Source: Apteryx mantelli
Taxonomy: Eukaryota > Chordata > Aves > Apterygiformes > Apterygidae
Direction of reading: 5' to 3'
Length of the DNA: 64,000 bases
Assembly (NCBI RefSeq): GCF_036417845.1
Contig: NC_089981.1
Span: 84,299,268-84,363,267 of the forward strand
In this document: in pieces, positions 1 through 8,717 of the stretch
Layout of the letters: each line of letters starts with the position of its first letter
How positions within the stretch are numbered: position 1 is the stretch's first letter
Made by a program: the position numbers and the translations under genes
Notes under the pieces: model-generated
What the model was told of the DNA's origin: nothing
Seen by the model: the letters and a program-made list of their open reading frames with translations, nothing else
The model's database searches: none

Positions 1-801
1 GGAGTGGCTGCACAGGTATTGCAGGAGGCAGGGGCCCTGATTCCTGCCCAGCTCAGCCTCGGGGCGGTGCAGGAAGCACCGCACGTCACCCAGCAGCTGC
101 TGCCTCAAGCACACGCACTCCAGTTCCACGCGAACGCGGCCGTGCCTCGCCGGCAGCTCCCCACCAGCGCCCAGCTCCAGGTGAAAGCAGTGCCCAGTCG
201 GTGGCTTCAGGGGCACGAGCAGGCTGTAGACGGTGTCCCAATGGGAGCTCCAGCCTTCGAAGGCGCTGCCCACCCCGATGCATTGTTCCAGCCGTAGCAG
301 AGGAGTATTCAAGGTGATGAGATGGCAGGCATGGAGCAGGTCGCCCACCAGCGCCTCCACCACCTTGCACCTTTTGGCCAGGTGCAGCACTGGCACCTGC
401 ATTTGCTGCATGAGAAACCTTCCCACATCCCATTCATTGACGGGGGCTTCCTCTTCCTCCTCACTGCTGGAGGAGCTCTCGTCACTGCTGCTCTCTGACT
501 CGTCGGAATCGACCTCGGTGGCCATCCAGAAGAGCTCAAAGAGCAACACGAGGGCTCCAGGCAAGGCCCCAAAGGGCCACACCTCCCACATGGCCAAGAG
601 CATATTTTTCAGGAAAAGTCTGCTCTGCAGCTTCTGAGTCATCTTATCAAGCTCCTGCTGCAGCCGAATCATCTCCTGCCTCAGCTGCTCTTCACGCTGC
701 TGCATCCGCTGCTGCGTGGCCAGATCTATCTGGTCACCGACCTTCAGCGGGTGCGGAACAATGCCCAGCACAGCCAGGATGAGGACAATACCTCCAGCCA
801 T
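1..801 (-). CDS. ITPRIPL1: ITPRIPL1-like protein, N-terminal 267 codons (cut by window edge)
   Basis: The reading frame opens at the ATG at 801-799 (Kozak GCCATGG) and stays open to base 1, so the C-terminal part lies outside the window. The product resembles inositol 1,4,5-trisphosphate receptor-interacting protein-like 1, a single-pass membrane protein with a Mab-21/nucleotidyltransferase-type fold. In mammals ITPRIPL1 has been reported as a CD3-epsilon ligand that dampens T cells. Visible parts are a short hydrophobic N-terminus (residues 1-14), the family motif HPLKVGDQ (17-24), a Gln/Glu-rich coiled coil (27-60), a second hydrophobic segment (77-94), an acidic Ser/Glu run (98-118) and the conserved GVGSAFEGW (176-184). 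It is almost identical to the plus-strand copy starting at 8718. Whether this copy is a working gene depends on sequence to the left of the window. Confidence 0.8.
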   Translation of the reverse strand, partial: MAGGIVLILAVLGIVPHPLKVGDQIDLATQQRMQQREEQLRQEMIRLQQELDKMTQKLQSRLFLKNMLLAMWEVWPFGALPGALVLLFELFWMATEVDSDESESSSDESSSSSEEEEEAPVNEWDVGRFLMQQMQVPVLHLAKRCKVVEALVGDLLHACHLITLNTPLLRLEQCIGVGSAFEGWSSHWDTVYSLLVPLKPPTGHCFHLELGAGGELPARHGRVRVELECVCLRQQLLGDVRCFLHRPEAELGRNQGPCLLQYLCSHS

Positions 802-804
802 GGC

Positions 805-1342
805 CTAGAGGAGATGGGAGAGCAAGAGATGAGCCGGGCTGGGTGGGAGAGAGCTGGTGGACTGGGGGCAGGAGCCACAGGAGTGAAGGGGAAGGATGGG
901 AGAAGGGCCAAGGGACCTTGGAGGCAGCAAGGACAGGGTTCGTGAGCGCTGCCTGAGCAGCAACGTGGTGGGGCCCAGGCTGCCAAGCCTGCCCTGAGGC
1001 CCAGCACTGTGGCCAGGCTTTGCCTTGGGAGGGGCAGGGGTGCCACAAGGGCAAGTGGCACTAGAGTGGGGACTCCGGAGGAGTGACTCCCTGTGCCCCC
1101 GGGGGAGCAGTGTCCTGCAGAGCTGTGGGCGCCCCTCACATGCCCAACACGTCTCTGGGCACCCGGGGGCGCTGGGAGCCCCAGACGCCTCTATCCCTGG
1201 CCCCCAAGGCGGCAACGCCCCCACCCAACGCGCTCCTGTGTGCGGCTCAGCCCTAGCTGCAGTGCTAGAAAGCCCCGGGAGGGAGCCAGCGTTTGTGCCC
1301 CAGCCCTCGTCCCGCCCAGCCTTGCCCCCCTGCCGCACTCAC
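805..1342 (-). other. ITPRIPL1: 5' UTR intron of the minus-strand ITPRIPL1-like copy
   Basis: On the minus strand a GTGAGT donor at 1342 follows CTGCAGG, and a pyrimidine-rich CTCTAG acceptor at 805 lies three bases before the start codon. The 538-bp intron therefore separates a non-coding first exon from the coding exon, as in the mirror copy at 8177-8714. Long frames inside it (for example 805-1338) are by-products of GC-rich sequence. Confidence 0.7.
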
Positions 1343-1520
1343 CCTGCAGAGGCTGCTGCAGCCTGGGCTGGCCCAGGCCGTAGTGCTGGGGGCCCAGCAG
1401 CGCTGCGGGGCCGACGCCTGCGGGTGCCCTTGTGACGGCGCCCTCCCTTTGTGACTTGTCGTCTGCGCTGTCACGGGGGCACAGCCCCTCTGCAGAGCCA
1501 GCCGGCCAGCCCTGGCCGTC
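1343..1520 (-). promoter_or_regulatory. Putative non-coding first exon and promoter-proximal segment, ITPRIPL1-like
   Basis: This GC-rich stretch lies directly upstream (minus strand) of the 5' UTR intron and belongs to the near-identical inverted repeat. It probably contains the first exon and part of the promoter. No clear TATA box was seen. Homology to the other arm ends near 1520, where the other arm carries a minisatellite. Similarity then resumes with 7580-7690 for 1520-1620. Confidence 0.4.
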
Positions 1521-1640
1521 ATCCCCACCCCGCCTCAGCATGGGGTCCCGCATGGGCAGCCAGAGCTGAGGCCCCGGCACCCACCACCTGTGAGCCCATG
1601 CAGCAGCAGCACAGTGCACCTGTGGCCTCCCCTCATCAAG

Positions 1641-2540
1641 TGGGCAGAAGCACCCCCAAAAAAGCCCTTAACCCTTATGAGAACAAAGAAGAGGGACTGT
1701 GGAAGGAGTTCCTCGACTTCCAAAGAGACGTTCAATATTTTCCGAGACAGGCGGATGGGCTCCAGCTCTTGTCATCAAACAACGAGGAGCCTTTGGGAAG
1801 GGACAAACTAGAGGAAGTCCTGTCCTCCTTCCCATGAGGGGTTTGTTCATTCTGAACCTTGCAAACCTCCTCCTTCCTTCTTCTCCTCTTGGAGTTCTTC
1901 TGCTGAGGCAGGTCTTAGCCCTGCAAGTCCTGAGAACCAAGCCTGAGAACCAAACAAGGGTGTCCCCAGTGAGAGCAGCAGCTCTCCCATGACTCCTGTC
2001 TCGGGGCGACCACTTGCCCCCTCAAGTGCAGGCACGGGGGCTGGAGAGGCCACTCTATGGCCCGCCACTCTGGCACGCTGTTGCCTGTGGGGCAGCTGCT
2101 CCGCGGTTGCCAGAGCATGTCCGCTGGCCTAACCTGGGGCTGAAGGGACCTTGGTGAAGCGAAGGGGCCTCTTACCACGCACGCTCATAGGACCACACTC
2201 CCGGCACTCCCCAGGCCCAGGCATCTCCCTGTGGGGTGCTGGTGGCCAGAGGATGGAGAGAGCGGGAGACTCCCCTCTGCCTGGGGGGGATACCTCCTCT
2301 CCCTTCTCTCCCTCTCAGGGGCCGTACCTGGGTCGGCCGCGGGCTAGAGCTCGTTGGTCACTTCCCCCTAATTGCCCTAGAGCTCTCCAGGGACCAGAGA
2401 GCGCCCTGTGATGACGCTGTCCAGAAAGATTTGCCGCTGCAGACAACCACGCCACATGGGGGCTTTACCTCTACAAAGAGCGATCGCTTCAGCTTGCTGC
2501 GAGATGCAGGCAATGCATGTTTGGGGGCGCAGCACTTGCC
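1641..2540 (+). mobile_element. Partial endogenous retrovirus LTR, U3 part, plus orientation
   Basis: The segment matches the minus-strand LTR at 5638-6547 in two blocks: about 1641-1760 and about 2200-2540. About 420 bp between them (1765-2200) has no counterpart there, which is either an insertion here or a deletion in the other copy. The left limit coincides with a TGGGCAGAAGC start shared by both copies. The R/U5 end and primer-binding site are missing. It carries no retroviral gene. Confidence 0.55.
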
Positions 2541-3372
2541 GCAGACCTTGCTGGCCATGCTAGCGCTGGCAGGGGTGCCCTAGCGCTGCCTGTTGAGCAT
2601 GTGCAGCGTACATCTGATGCACCTCGGGAATGTCATCTGTGCGGCGCGCTTGCTGCTGTGAACTCGCTGTCTGGGACTGGGGCAAACAGGGCAGCCCGGT
2701 GTGTGCTAGTGTTTGTGAGTTCCGATCATCTCCCAGACTTGAGGAAATCTTGTGGGCATGTATCCCCGTGACGGGATGGGGCCCCATTCCCCACACAGTG
2801 TTGCCCTGACACTCACAGACAGAGTGCTCGTTAAAAGAGGCTAGTCTATTGGAATCTGTGCGTAGGCTAATGCTCCCGTGGGGAATGGGATGTCTCAAAA
2901 AGGCTGGGCAGTGGCTGTCCAGGTGATCACAGGGCCTCTGTCGCATGCCTCCTTGCAAGGGCGTCTTCAGCGGGATCAGGTGACATTGCTCAAACTGTGC
3001 CTTTGTTGAATTCCTGGAACCCAGCTGCCTGTGGTCCTACAGGAGCGCTCACTGGAAGCATGATGCATTCCTGTTGATTGGCTTATAATGAGGTATGAAA
3101 CGGAAACTATGGCATGCTCAGAGTGGGATAGGCTCTGGCCCCTGGTAGCGTGAAGGAAACGCAGGGGGAAATCGTCCTTGTGGCTGTCGTGGGCACCATT
3201 GCCTGCAGTGCTGGAGGGACCACCCAGAGGCTGCTCACTGGGGCCCCCTGTTGCCTCTCTTCTCACTAATTTGTCCTCCATGGTTCCCCCCTAAGGTATC
3301 CTTGAAGTCAATGTCTGCTAGCAGCTTGGAAGCCCGCAAATACAGCTGTGTGCACGATGTCCTCTTTCAGCA
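2541..3372. other. Unassigned stretch between LTR piece and ITPRIPL1 relic
   Basis: No recognised coding similarity was found. A 132-codon minus-strand frame (2560-2958) lies downstream of the C-terminal ITPRIPL1 relic on the same strand and could be ancient 3' UTR. I do not call it a gene. Confidence 0.3.
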
Positions 3373-3890
3373 TCATTTGAGCAATAAGCACCTGAGACGG
3401 TCTTGCAGCTTGCTGAACTCGCTCAGTGCCTGGGCATGGATGTCTGGCTCCTGTGCCAGGTGGAGCAGGTTGAGCAGGCTGGCCGTTCAGAAGGCTGGTG
3501 GCAGGGGGACCTCCCTGGGCACCCTCTCGTTGCCTAGGAGGAAGTGGTGCAGGTAGTGCAGGACATCATTCAGCCGCTGCAGGAGTTGCTCTGGGCACCA
3601 CTGTGATGGGGAAACCAGTGTCAGGAGGTGCATGATGACTGTTTTCAAGTGGATGGAGGAAAGCACCAAGTCCTCCAGGAATTAGGAGAGGAGCTGCAGA
3701 CATGTCGGATGGCAGCTGCCATGGGGGGCCTGCCTGTCCATGAACCTGAAGGACAGCAGGTCTTGCAAGGCACAGCTCTTGAGCCACGTTGTGCTGCTGG
3801 TGAGGCCAGCCTCTGCCTCCTGGCTGCTCAGGAAGACCCCTGAGTCGTCTTGCTGCACTGCCAGTGTTATCTCAACGTGCATGGTGCTCC
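3373..3890 (-). pseudogene. ITPRIPL1: ITPRIPL1-like C-terminal relic
   Basis: The minus strand reads as the last roughly 170 residues of an ITPRIPL1-type protein. It contains counterparts of the family stretches around LKCLQ (here HPTCLQLLS), YHFKTALMHLL (here IHLKTVIMHLL) and HHFLIGN (here HHFLLGN), and ends in a natural-looking TGA at 3375-3373. Two in-frame stops interrupt it: TAA at 3684-3682 and TGA at 3489-3487. No N-terminal part is attached. Upstream on the minus strand it meets the inner inverted repeat near 3893. It is a decayed fragment of another family member, not the end of the copy at 1-801, which lies downstream of it on the same strand. Confidence 0.75.
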
Positions 3891-3892
3891 CA

Positions 3893-4142
3893 GAATTGCT
3901 CCTATGCGTGGTTCAGCCCTTGTGGCAGCGCTGGAAAGCCCCAGGAGGGAGCCCCTGAAGTGCTGCAGGCAATATGGCTTTCAGGGTACACAGTGCATGG
4001 TGTCTAAGAGCAAGCGCAGCAGGAGGCTGGGTGACGAGCTGTTTAAGAAGAGTAGTAAATTAATTGAATGAAGTAGGGAAAGAGAAATGCTGCAAAGTAG
4101 ACCCTTAAGAAATGTCCGCAGGAAGGACTATGGAGGGAAAAG
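3893..4142 (+). repeat. Left arm of inner inverted repeat (partner 4888-5137)
   Basis: Positions pair as x + y = 9030, for example 4066-4082 with 4948-4964. Part of the arm (about 3905-3960) also resembles the intron sequence at 1243-1290 of the ITPRIPL1 copies. A 73-codon frame crosses it and a similar frame occurs in the partner, but the match simply reflects the duplication. Confidence 0.8.
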
Positions 4143-4360
4143 TTCCAGAGTGGGTACCTAGGATACCCATGACCCAGTCTTTTCCTTCTGTTGGTCTCCC
4201 ATGGTGAGCACAGGAGCAGCAAGTATTTGGATATTGATAACGACAGCTCTCCAACTATCCCCAGATGCTGCTTCGCCTTGCTTTGGCTCTTTTGGTATGT
4301 TTTTATAAGCGGCCTTGCCTACATAAGAACATAAACCATTTCAGCTCAATTTGAATGGCT

Positions 4361-4653
4361 GAAAAAGGGAAGGGAAGAGTAGGGGAAGAGAAGGGGAAGG
4401 AAAGAATAAGGGAATGAAAAAAGAGGAGAAGAAAAGGGATGAGGGAAAAATGAAACAGGAGAAAAGGAAAATGGGAAAAGAAAAGAACAGAGAAGAAAAA
4501 GAAGTAGGAAAGGTGAAAAGAGGAGAAGAGAAAAAGGAAAAGAGGTGAAAAAGGAAAATGGAAGAGAAGAGAAAGAGAAAAGGAAAAAGGAGAAAGAGAA
4601 GAGAGAGAAAGGAGAAGAGAAGAGGAGAAAAGAGAAAAAAAGAAAAGAGAAGA
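4361..4653 (+). repeat. Purine (GA)-rich tract, about 290 bp
   Basis: An almost pure A/G strand of imperfect GAAAAG/GGAAGA units lies between the arms of the inner inverted repeat. Such polypurine-polypyrimidine runs can adopt triplex (H-DNA) structures. The long minus-strand frames through it are Phe/Ser/Leu low-complexity artefacts. Confidence 0.9.
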
Positions 4654-4654
4654 T

Positions 4655-4887
4655 GCGGATGATTTTGGCTAGGTAGGCCCACAAAGGCCAGTGAGCTGTT
4701 AAGTATTTTACCTTCACGAGCATTAACCATCTTGCTTCCACACCTAGCTGCTGGGAGATGGCTCATGCGTGCAGACCTGCTGTGTGTCCTTATGCACTGT
4801 CCCTCCAAAGCCATGTTGCCTGCATCTCACATAGAGCTGACAGGATCACTCTTTGTAGGGGTAAAACTCATACATAGCATAGCTGGT
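4655..4887 (-). mobile_element. ERV LTR fragment, minus orientation
   Basis: This segment is a diverged direct repeat of 5945-6180, which is an internal part of the LTR at 5638-6547. It is cut on the left by the purine tract and on the right by the inner inverted repeat. It holds no terminal LTR sequence. Confidence 0.65.
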
Positions 4888-5137
4888 TGTTTCCCTCCAT
4901 AGTCCTTCCTGTGGACATTTCTTAAGAGTCTACTCTGCAGCATTTCTCTTTCCCTACTTCATTCAATTTATTTTCTACTCTTCTTAAACAGCTTGGCACC
5001 CAGCCTCCTGCTGCGCTTGCTCTTAGACACCATGCACTGTGTACCCTGAAAGCCATATTGCCTGCAGCACTTCAGGGGCTCCCTCCCAGGGCTTTCCAGC
5101 GCTGCCACAAGGGCTGAACCACGCATAGGAGCAATTC
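4888..5137 (-). repeat. Right arm of inner inverted repeat (partner 3893-4142)
   Basis: This is the mirror copy of 3893-4142, with small differences. On its inner side it joins an LTR fragment (4655-4887), whereas the other arm joins unrelated sequence at 4143. The duplication therefore did not simply carry the LTR with it, or the LTR piece was later lost on one side. Confidence 0.8.
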
Positions 5138-5612
5138 TGGAGACAGAGGAGGGGAGGGGACAATTAGCAGTCAAGGGTTAAACTGCCACCACAGTCCCTT
5201 GCATTCAAGTTAGGCTACTCATCACCTGTGTGGCTTATGAGTGGCTCGTGGTGGCTGCATATGGTTTCGGAGTTGTCCTGAACCCAGTCCTTTCATTCTA
5301 CATTCATACCATATTTATAACTGCAACACAGACTTTCCTGACCTACCTCTCCTTAAACTCACCAGAATCACCAAAATCACCAGAATTACCAAAATTACAA
5401 ATATCTTTCCCTCTTTTAGATAGCAATTCAGTTCTGCACTGACCTGTGTTAAAGGTTCAGATTCAGCAGTCCAAGCCTCACTGCAGGAGTCTGCAGACAA
5501 CCCTTGGGCAAAGCCCCAGGAGAGATTTCAGAAGGTCCTTTACCTCTCTGAGTGGCACCAAGGAGTTTTGACATGGACCAGTCTGCATCCTCCCAGGTGA
5601 AGCAGGACGTGT
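5138..5612 (-). mobile_element. Probable ERV 5' leader region, no coding genes
   Basis: Reading on the minus strand, this follows the primer-binding site directly, as a retroviral leader would. A plausible splice donor (AGAG then GTAAAG) lies at 5543. A 9-bp repeat (ACCAGAATC / ACCAAAATC type, five units) sits at about 5361-5405. No gag, pol or env similarity was seen before the sequence switches to the inner inverted repeat at 5137. Confidence 0.4.
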
Positions 5613-5632
5613 GAATCCAAGTCACAGCACCA
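5613..5632 (-). other. Retroviral primer-binding site, tRNA-His type
   Basis: The minus strand reads TGGTGCTGTGACTTGGATTC. This equals the complement of the tRNA-His 3' end (TGGTGCCGTGACTCGGATTC) at 18 of 20 positions, and both mismatches are CpG-to-TpG changes expected from decay. It lies five bases after the CA that ends the LTR at 5638. Confidence 0.75.
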
Positions 5633-5637
5633 AATTC

Positions 5638-6547
5638 TGTCACAGAAAAAGCGGAACAGGTCAGAGCAGCAGCAGTTTATTACTGTAGCTATAGGGAGAA
5701 CCCAGAGCAACAGAGTAATAGCCTCTGCTGATATGAAGGCTGCCCTAATGAGACCGTTACAGAGTTAATATACCTTTGGATTATACGACTTGTCCTTCAC
5801 AGGACCACAAGTATGTGGATAAAGAAAAAAAGGGAGTGAATTGCTTCAGGAGAGGAGGCTCCAACAAAGCAAACAGTACAATTCTTCAGACAATACATTC
5901 CTCCAATAGCTGGGAACACAGACTTCAGCAAGGTCACTGCAGATGTTTTTGGCCAGATAGGCCTACAAAGGTCTGTGAGGAGTTAATTATTTTACTTCCA
6001 CAAGCATTAACAATCTTACTTCCACACCTGGCTGCTGGGAGACGGCTCATATGCACAGACCTACTGTGACGCCTTCTGTGCTGCACCCCCAAAACCGAAT
6101 TGCCTGCGTCTCGCGGCAAGCTGACAAGACCACTCTTTGCAGGGGTGAAACCTGTACACAGTGTGGTTGGCTGCAGCAGCAAATCTCTCTGGCCAGGGTC
6201 ACCGCAGGGTGCTCTCTGGTCCCTGGAGAGCTCTAGGGCAATTAGGGGGAAGTGACCAATGAGCTCTGGCCTGCAGCTGACCTGGATACGGCCCCTGAGA
6301 GGGAGAAGAGGGAGTGGAGGAGGTGTTCCCAGGCAGAGGGGAGTCTCCCACTCTCTCCATCCTCTGGCCACCAGCACCCCGCAGGGAGATCCCTGGGCCT
6401 GGAGAGAACCAGGAGTGACTACAAGCCAGAGCCCATCCGCCTGTCTCGGAAAATATTGAACGTCTCTTTGGAAGTTGAGGAACTCCTTCCACAGTCCCTC
6501 TTCTTCGTTCTTATAAGGATTAAGGGCTTTTGGGGTGCTTCTGCCCA
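5638..6547 (-). mobile_element. Endogenous retrovirus LTR, complete, minus orientation
   Basis: The element begins with TGGGCAGAAGC at 6547 and ends with TGTGACA at 5638, followed by a tRNA-His-type primer-binding site. It is therefore a 5' LTR of about 910 bp. Within it are a TATA-like TATATTAA (5772-5765) and an AATAAA polyadenylation signal (5682-5677), giving a U3-R-U5 order with a very short U5. The 5' limit is the point where similarity to the LTR piece at 1641 stops. A 210-codon frame (6566-5934) runs through U3 but is probably chance. The His-type primer site recalls HERV-H-like gammaretroviral elements. The family assignment is inference. Confidence 0.65.
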
Positions 6548-6690
6548 CGGCCGTTAGCACCGCCACCCTGCGGCAATTAAGGTCGTTACCTCACGGACAG
6601 CCGTTAGCGCTGCCTCCCCACGGACGGCTGTTAGGGCTGTTACCTCGCGGACAGCCGTTGGGGCCGTTAGGGCCGCTGCCCCCTCGCCCG
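6548..6690 (+). repeat. 27-bp minisatellite, block A
   Basis: Several imperfect units of the type GCCGTTAGCGCTG / TTACCTCACGGACA abut the 5' end of the LTR. The same unit forms block B at 7810-7998. Because 27 is a multiple of three, open frames cross it on both strands without meaning. Confidence 0.75.
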
Positions 6691-6970
6691 CAGCCTGAGG
6701 CACCCGCGGCCCTGCCGCCTCGGGCCAGGGCCGGTCCCACTCGACCACCACCTGCGCTCGGCCACTCTCTCCCGCTGCCGCCCTGCCACGGCCCACTCTC
6801 ACCCCGGCTCCCCCGGGCGCGGTTTCCTGGCTCGCCGCTGGCAGCCCGGGGCCGGGGCCAGCGCCCCTCCCGCGCCTCGCTGCCAGCCGCCGCCGGGGGG
6901 CGCCACGCCCGCGGGAGCGCCGCTCCACGCCCCCGGGGCCCCCTGGCCCTCGCACGGCCCCCGCCATGCT
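6690..6970. promoter_or_regulatory. CpG-dense block
   Basis: This stretch is very GC-rich with many CpG pairs, far above its surroundings. It could be a CpG-island promoter or a GC-biased relic. It separates minisatellite block A from a short copy of a segment also found at 10160-10250. No first exon with a convincing donor was identified. Confidence 0.4.
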
Positions 6971-6974
6971 CCCG

Positions 6975-7066
6975 GCGGAGAGGCTCCGTGTTTTCAGGGC
7001 TCTGTGGTCCTTTCCAGTCACTCACTGGAGCTGCATACCCTTCTGCAGCCTCTTCTCAGAGGGGGC
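6975..7066 (+). repeat. Copy of segment 10160-10250
   Basis: About 90 bp beginning GCTCCGTGTTTTCAGGG is clearly related to 10167-10250 downstream of the broken ITPRIPL1 copy, in the same orientation. It may be ITPRIPL1-flanking sequence carried along in the duplications. Confidence 0.6.
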
Positions 7067-7570
7067 AGTCCTGAACTTGGTGCAGATGGAGTGTAAGTTT
7101 GTCATGGGGGAGAGCTAATTCTCTGCCGCTTGAGTTATGGTGCAGACAAAACGAGGTCAGACAAAGAAAAACTGAACTTCATGGTCCCATTTTCTAGTGC
7201 CGGCAGCTTAAAAAGACCATGAATCCAGGCACCGGTCATAGTGTGAATGTAGCAGCACAGGTACAGCATGGATCTAGTGGGGGATGTGTCTTTTCTGCCA
7301 ACTGCTATGTAGAGAACTTGAACTTGGATCCCACATTATCTAATTTTCATCTGCTTGAAAAGTAAGAATACTGCTGAAGAAATGGAATAATTTACACTGC
7401 AAATAATTTCAGGGTTGTTTAATTAGAAATGCCTCTGCTGCTGTGTGCCTTGTTAGGGACGTTCCTGGGGGAAGAAATGGTCGACACATTGGCTGTGCCC
7501 AGGGCTGTGCAACAAGGAGACCCTGGCTGTTCCCGGGAGATGGCGGAAGAGCAAGAAGGTAGGAGATGCA
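7067..7570. other. Unassigned stretch
   Basis: No recognised gene or repeat was seen. The sequence drops to ordinary GC content from 7080 and becomes GC-rich again near 7430, before the duplicated promoter segment. Confidence 0.3.
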
Positions 7571-7579
7571 GGGCTTCCT

Positions 7580-7811
7580 TGCTGCTGCTGCAGGGGCTCA
7601 CAGGTGGTGGGTGCTGGGGCCTCAGTTCTGGCTGCCCAGGGCAGCGCTGTGTTTCTGAGGCAAGGTGGGGATGACGGCCAGGGCTGGCCAGCTGGCCCTG
7701 GTGAGGGGCTGTGCCCCTGTGACAGCACGGAGGACAAGTTGCGGTGAGAGGGAGCTGTCACCGGGGCACCCGCAAGTGATGGCCCAGCAGCACTGCTGGG
7801 CCCCAAGCATT
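7580..7811 (+). repeat. Extra copy of the ITPRIPL1 promoter/first-exon segment
   Basis: Bases 7674-7811 are a diverged direct repeat of about 7999-8137, with minisatellite block B between them. Bases 7580-7690 also match 1510-1620 in inverted orientation. The plus-strand copy thus has a partly duplicated upstream region compared with the minus-strand copy. Confidence 0.6.
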
Positions 7812-7998
7812 ATTAGGGCCGTTATCTCACAGACAGCCCTTAGCGCCACTGCCCTGCAGACGGCCGTTAGGGCCGCCACCCAGCGGACTGCCGTTAGGGC
7901 TGTTACCTCACAGACAGCCGTTAGCGCCGCCGCCCTGCGGACGGCCGTTAGGGCCCTTACCTCAGGGACGGCTGTTAGCGCCGTTACCTCACGCGGAC
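7810..7998 (+). repeat. 27-bp minisatellite, block B (about seven units)
   Basis: Imperfect tandem units alternate between GCCGTTACCTCACAGACA and GCCGCCGCCCTGCGGAC, each ending in GCCGTTAGC or GCCGTTAGG. The block interrupts the alignment between the two big inverted-repeat arms exactly at its right end (7999, paired with 1520). It is the same family as block A. Confidence 0.85.
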
Positions 7999-8176
7999 GA
8001 CGGCCAGGGCTGGCCGGCTGGCTCTGCAGAGGGGCTGTGCCCCCGTGACAGCGCAGACGACAAGTCACAAAGGGAGGGCGCCGTCACAAGGGCACCCGCA
8101 GGCGTCGGCCCCGCAGCGCTGCTGGGCCCCCAGCACTACGGCCTGGGCCAGCCCAGGCTGCAGCAGCCTCTGCAGG
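7999..8176 (+). promoter_or_regulatory. Putative non-coding first exon and proximal promoter of plus-strand ITPRIPL1-like copy
   Basis: GC-rich sequence ends at a strong donor (CTGCAGG then GTGAGTG, exon end 8176). The transcription start cannot be fixed by eye. A diverged duplicate of most of it sits at 7674-7811. Confidence 0.4.
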
Positions 8177-8714
8177 GTGAGTGCGGCAGGGGGGCAAGGC
8201 TGGGCGGGACGAGGGCTGGGGCGCAAACGCTGGCTCCCTCCCGGGGCTTTCTAGCACTGCAGCTAGGGCTGAGCCGCACACAGGAGCGCGTTGGGTGGGG
8301 GCGTTGCCGCCTTGGGGGCCAGGGATAGAGGCGTCTGGGGCTCCCAGCGCCCCCGGGTGCCCAGAGACGTGTTGGGCATGTGAGGGGCGCCCACAGCTCT
8401 GCAGGACACTGCTCCCCCGGGGGCACAGGGAGTCACTCCTCCGGAGTCCCCACTCTAGTGCCACTTGCCCTTGTGGCACCCCTGCCCCTCCCAAGGCAAA
8501 GCCTGGCCACAGTGCTGGGCCTCAGGGCAGGCTTGGCAGCCTGGGCCCCACCACGTTGCTGCTCAGGCAGCGCTCACGAACCCTGTCCTTGCTGCCTCCA
8601 AGGTCCCTTGGCCCTTCTCCCATCCTTCCCCGTCACTCCTGTGGCTCCTGCCCCCAGTCCGCCAGCTCTCTCCCACCCAGCCCGGCTCATCTCTTGCTCT
8701 CCCATCTCCTCTAG
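8177..8714 (+). other. ITPRIPL1: 5' UTR intron of plus-strand ITPRIPL1-like copy
   Basis: The 538-bp interval starts with GTGAGT and ends with a pyrimidine tract and CTCTAG, three bases before the coding ATG. Retention of this intron shows that the copy arose by DNA duplication rather than retroposition. Confidence 0.7.
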
Positions 8715-8717
8715 GCC

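Larger units (their letters stand above)
1..1520 (-). repeat. Left arm of large inverted repeat (partner 7999-9518)
   Basis: Every matched position obeys x + y = 9519 over about 1.5 kb with no gap. By eye the arms differ by roughly one base in a hundred, for example at the third base of several ITPRIPL1 codons. The arm spans the promoter, first exon, intron and coding exon of an ITPRIPL1-like gene and runs off the left end of the window. Confidence 0.9.

Noticed and set aside
805..1338. 177-codon frame, repeated at 8181-8714
   Set aside because: It coincides with the ITPRIPL1 5' UTR intron. It is shared only because the arms are duplicates.
4341..4814. Minus-strand frames of 131 and 157 codons
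   Set aside because: They are Phe/Ser/Leu low complexity produced by the purine tract.
5934..6566. 210-codon minus-strand frame
   Set aside because: It lies within the LTR U3 region and is broken in the other LTR copies. No protein family is recognisable.
7665..8048. Repetitive Ala/Thr/Val frames on both strands
   Set aside because: They are created by a 27-bp minisatellite whose period is divisible by three.
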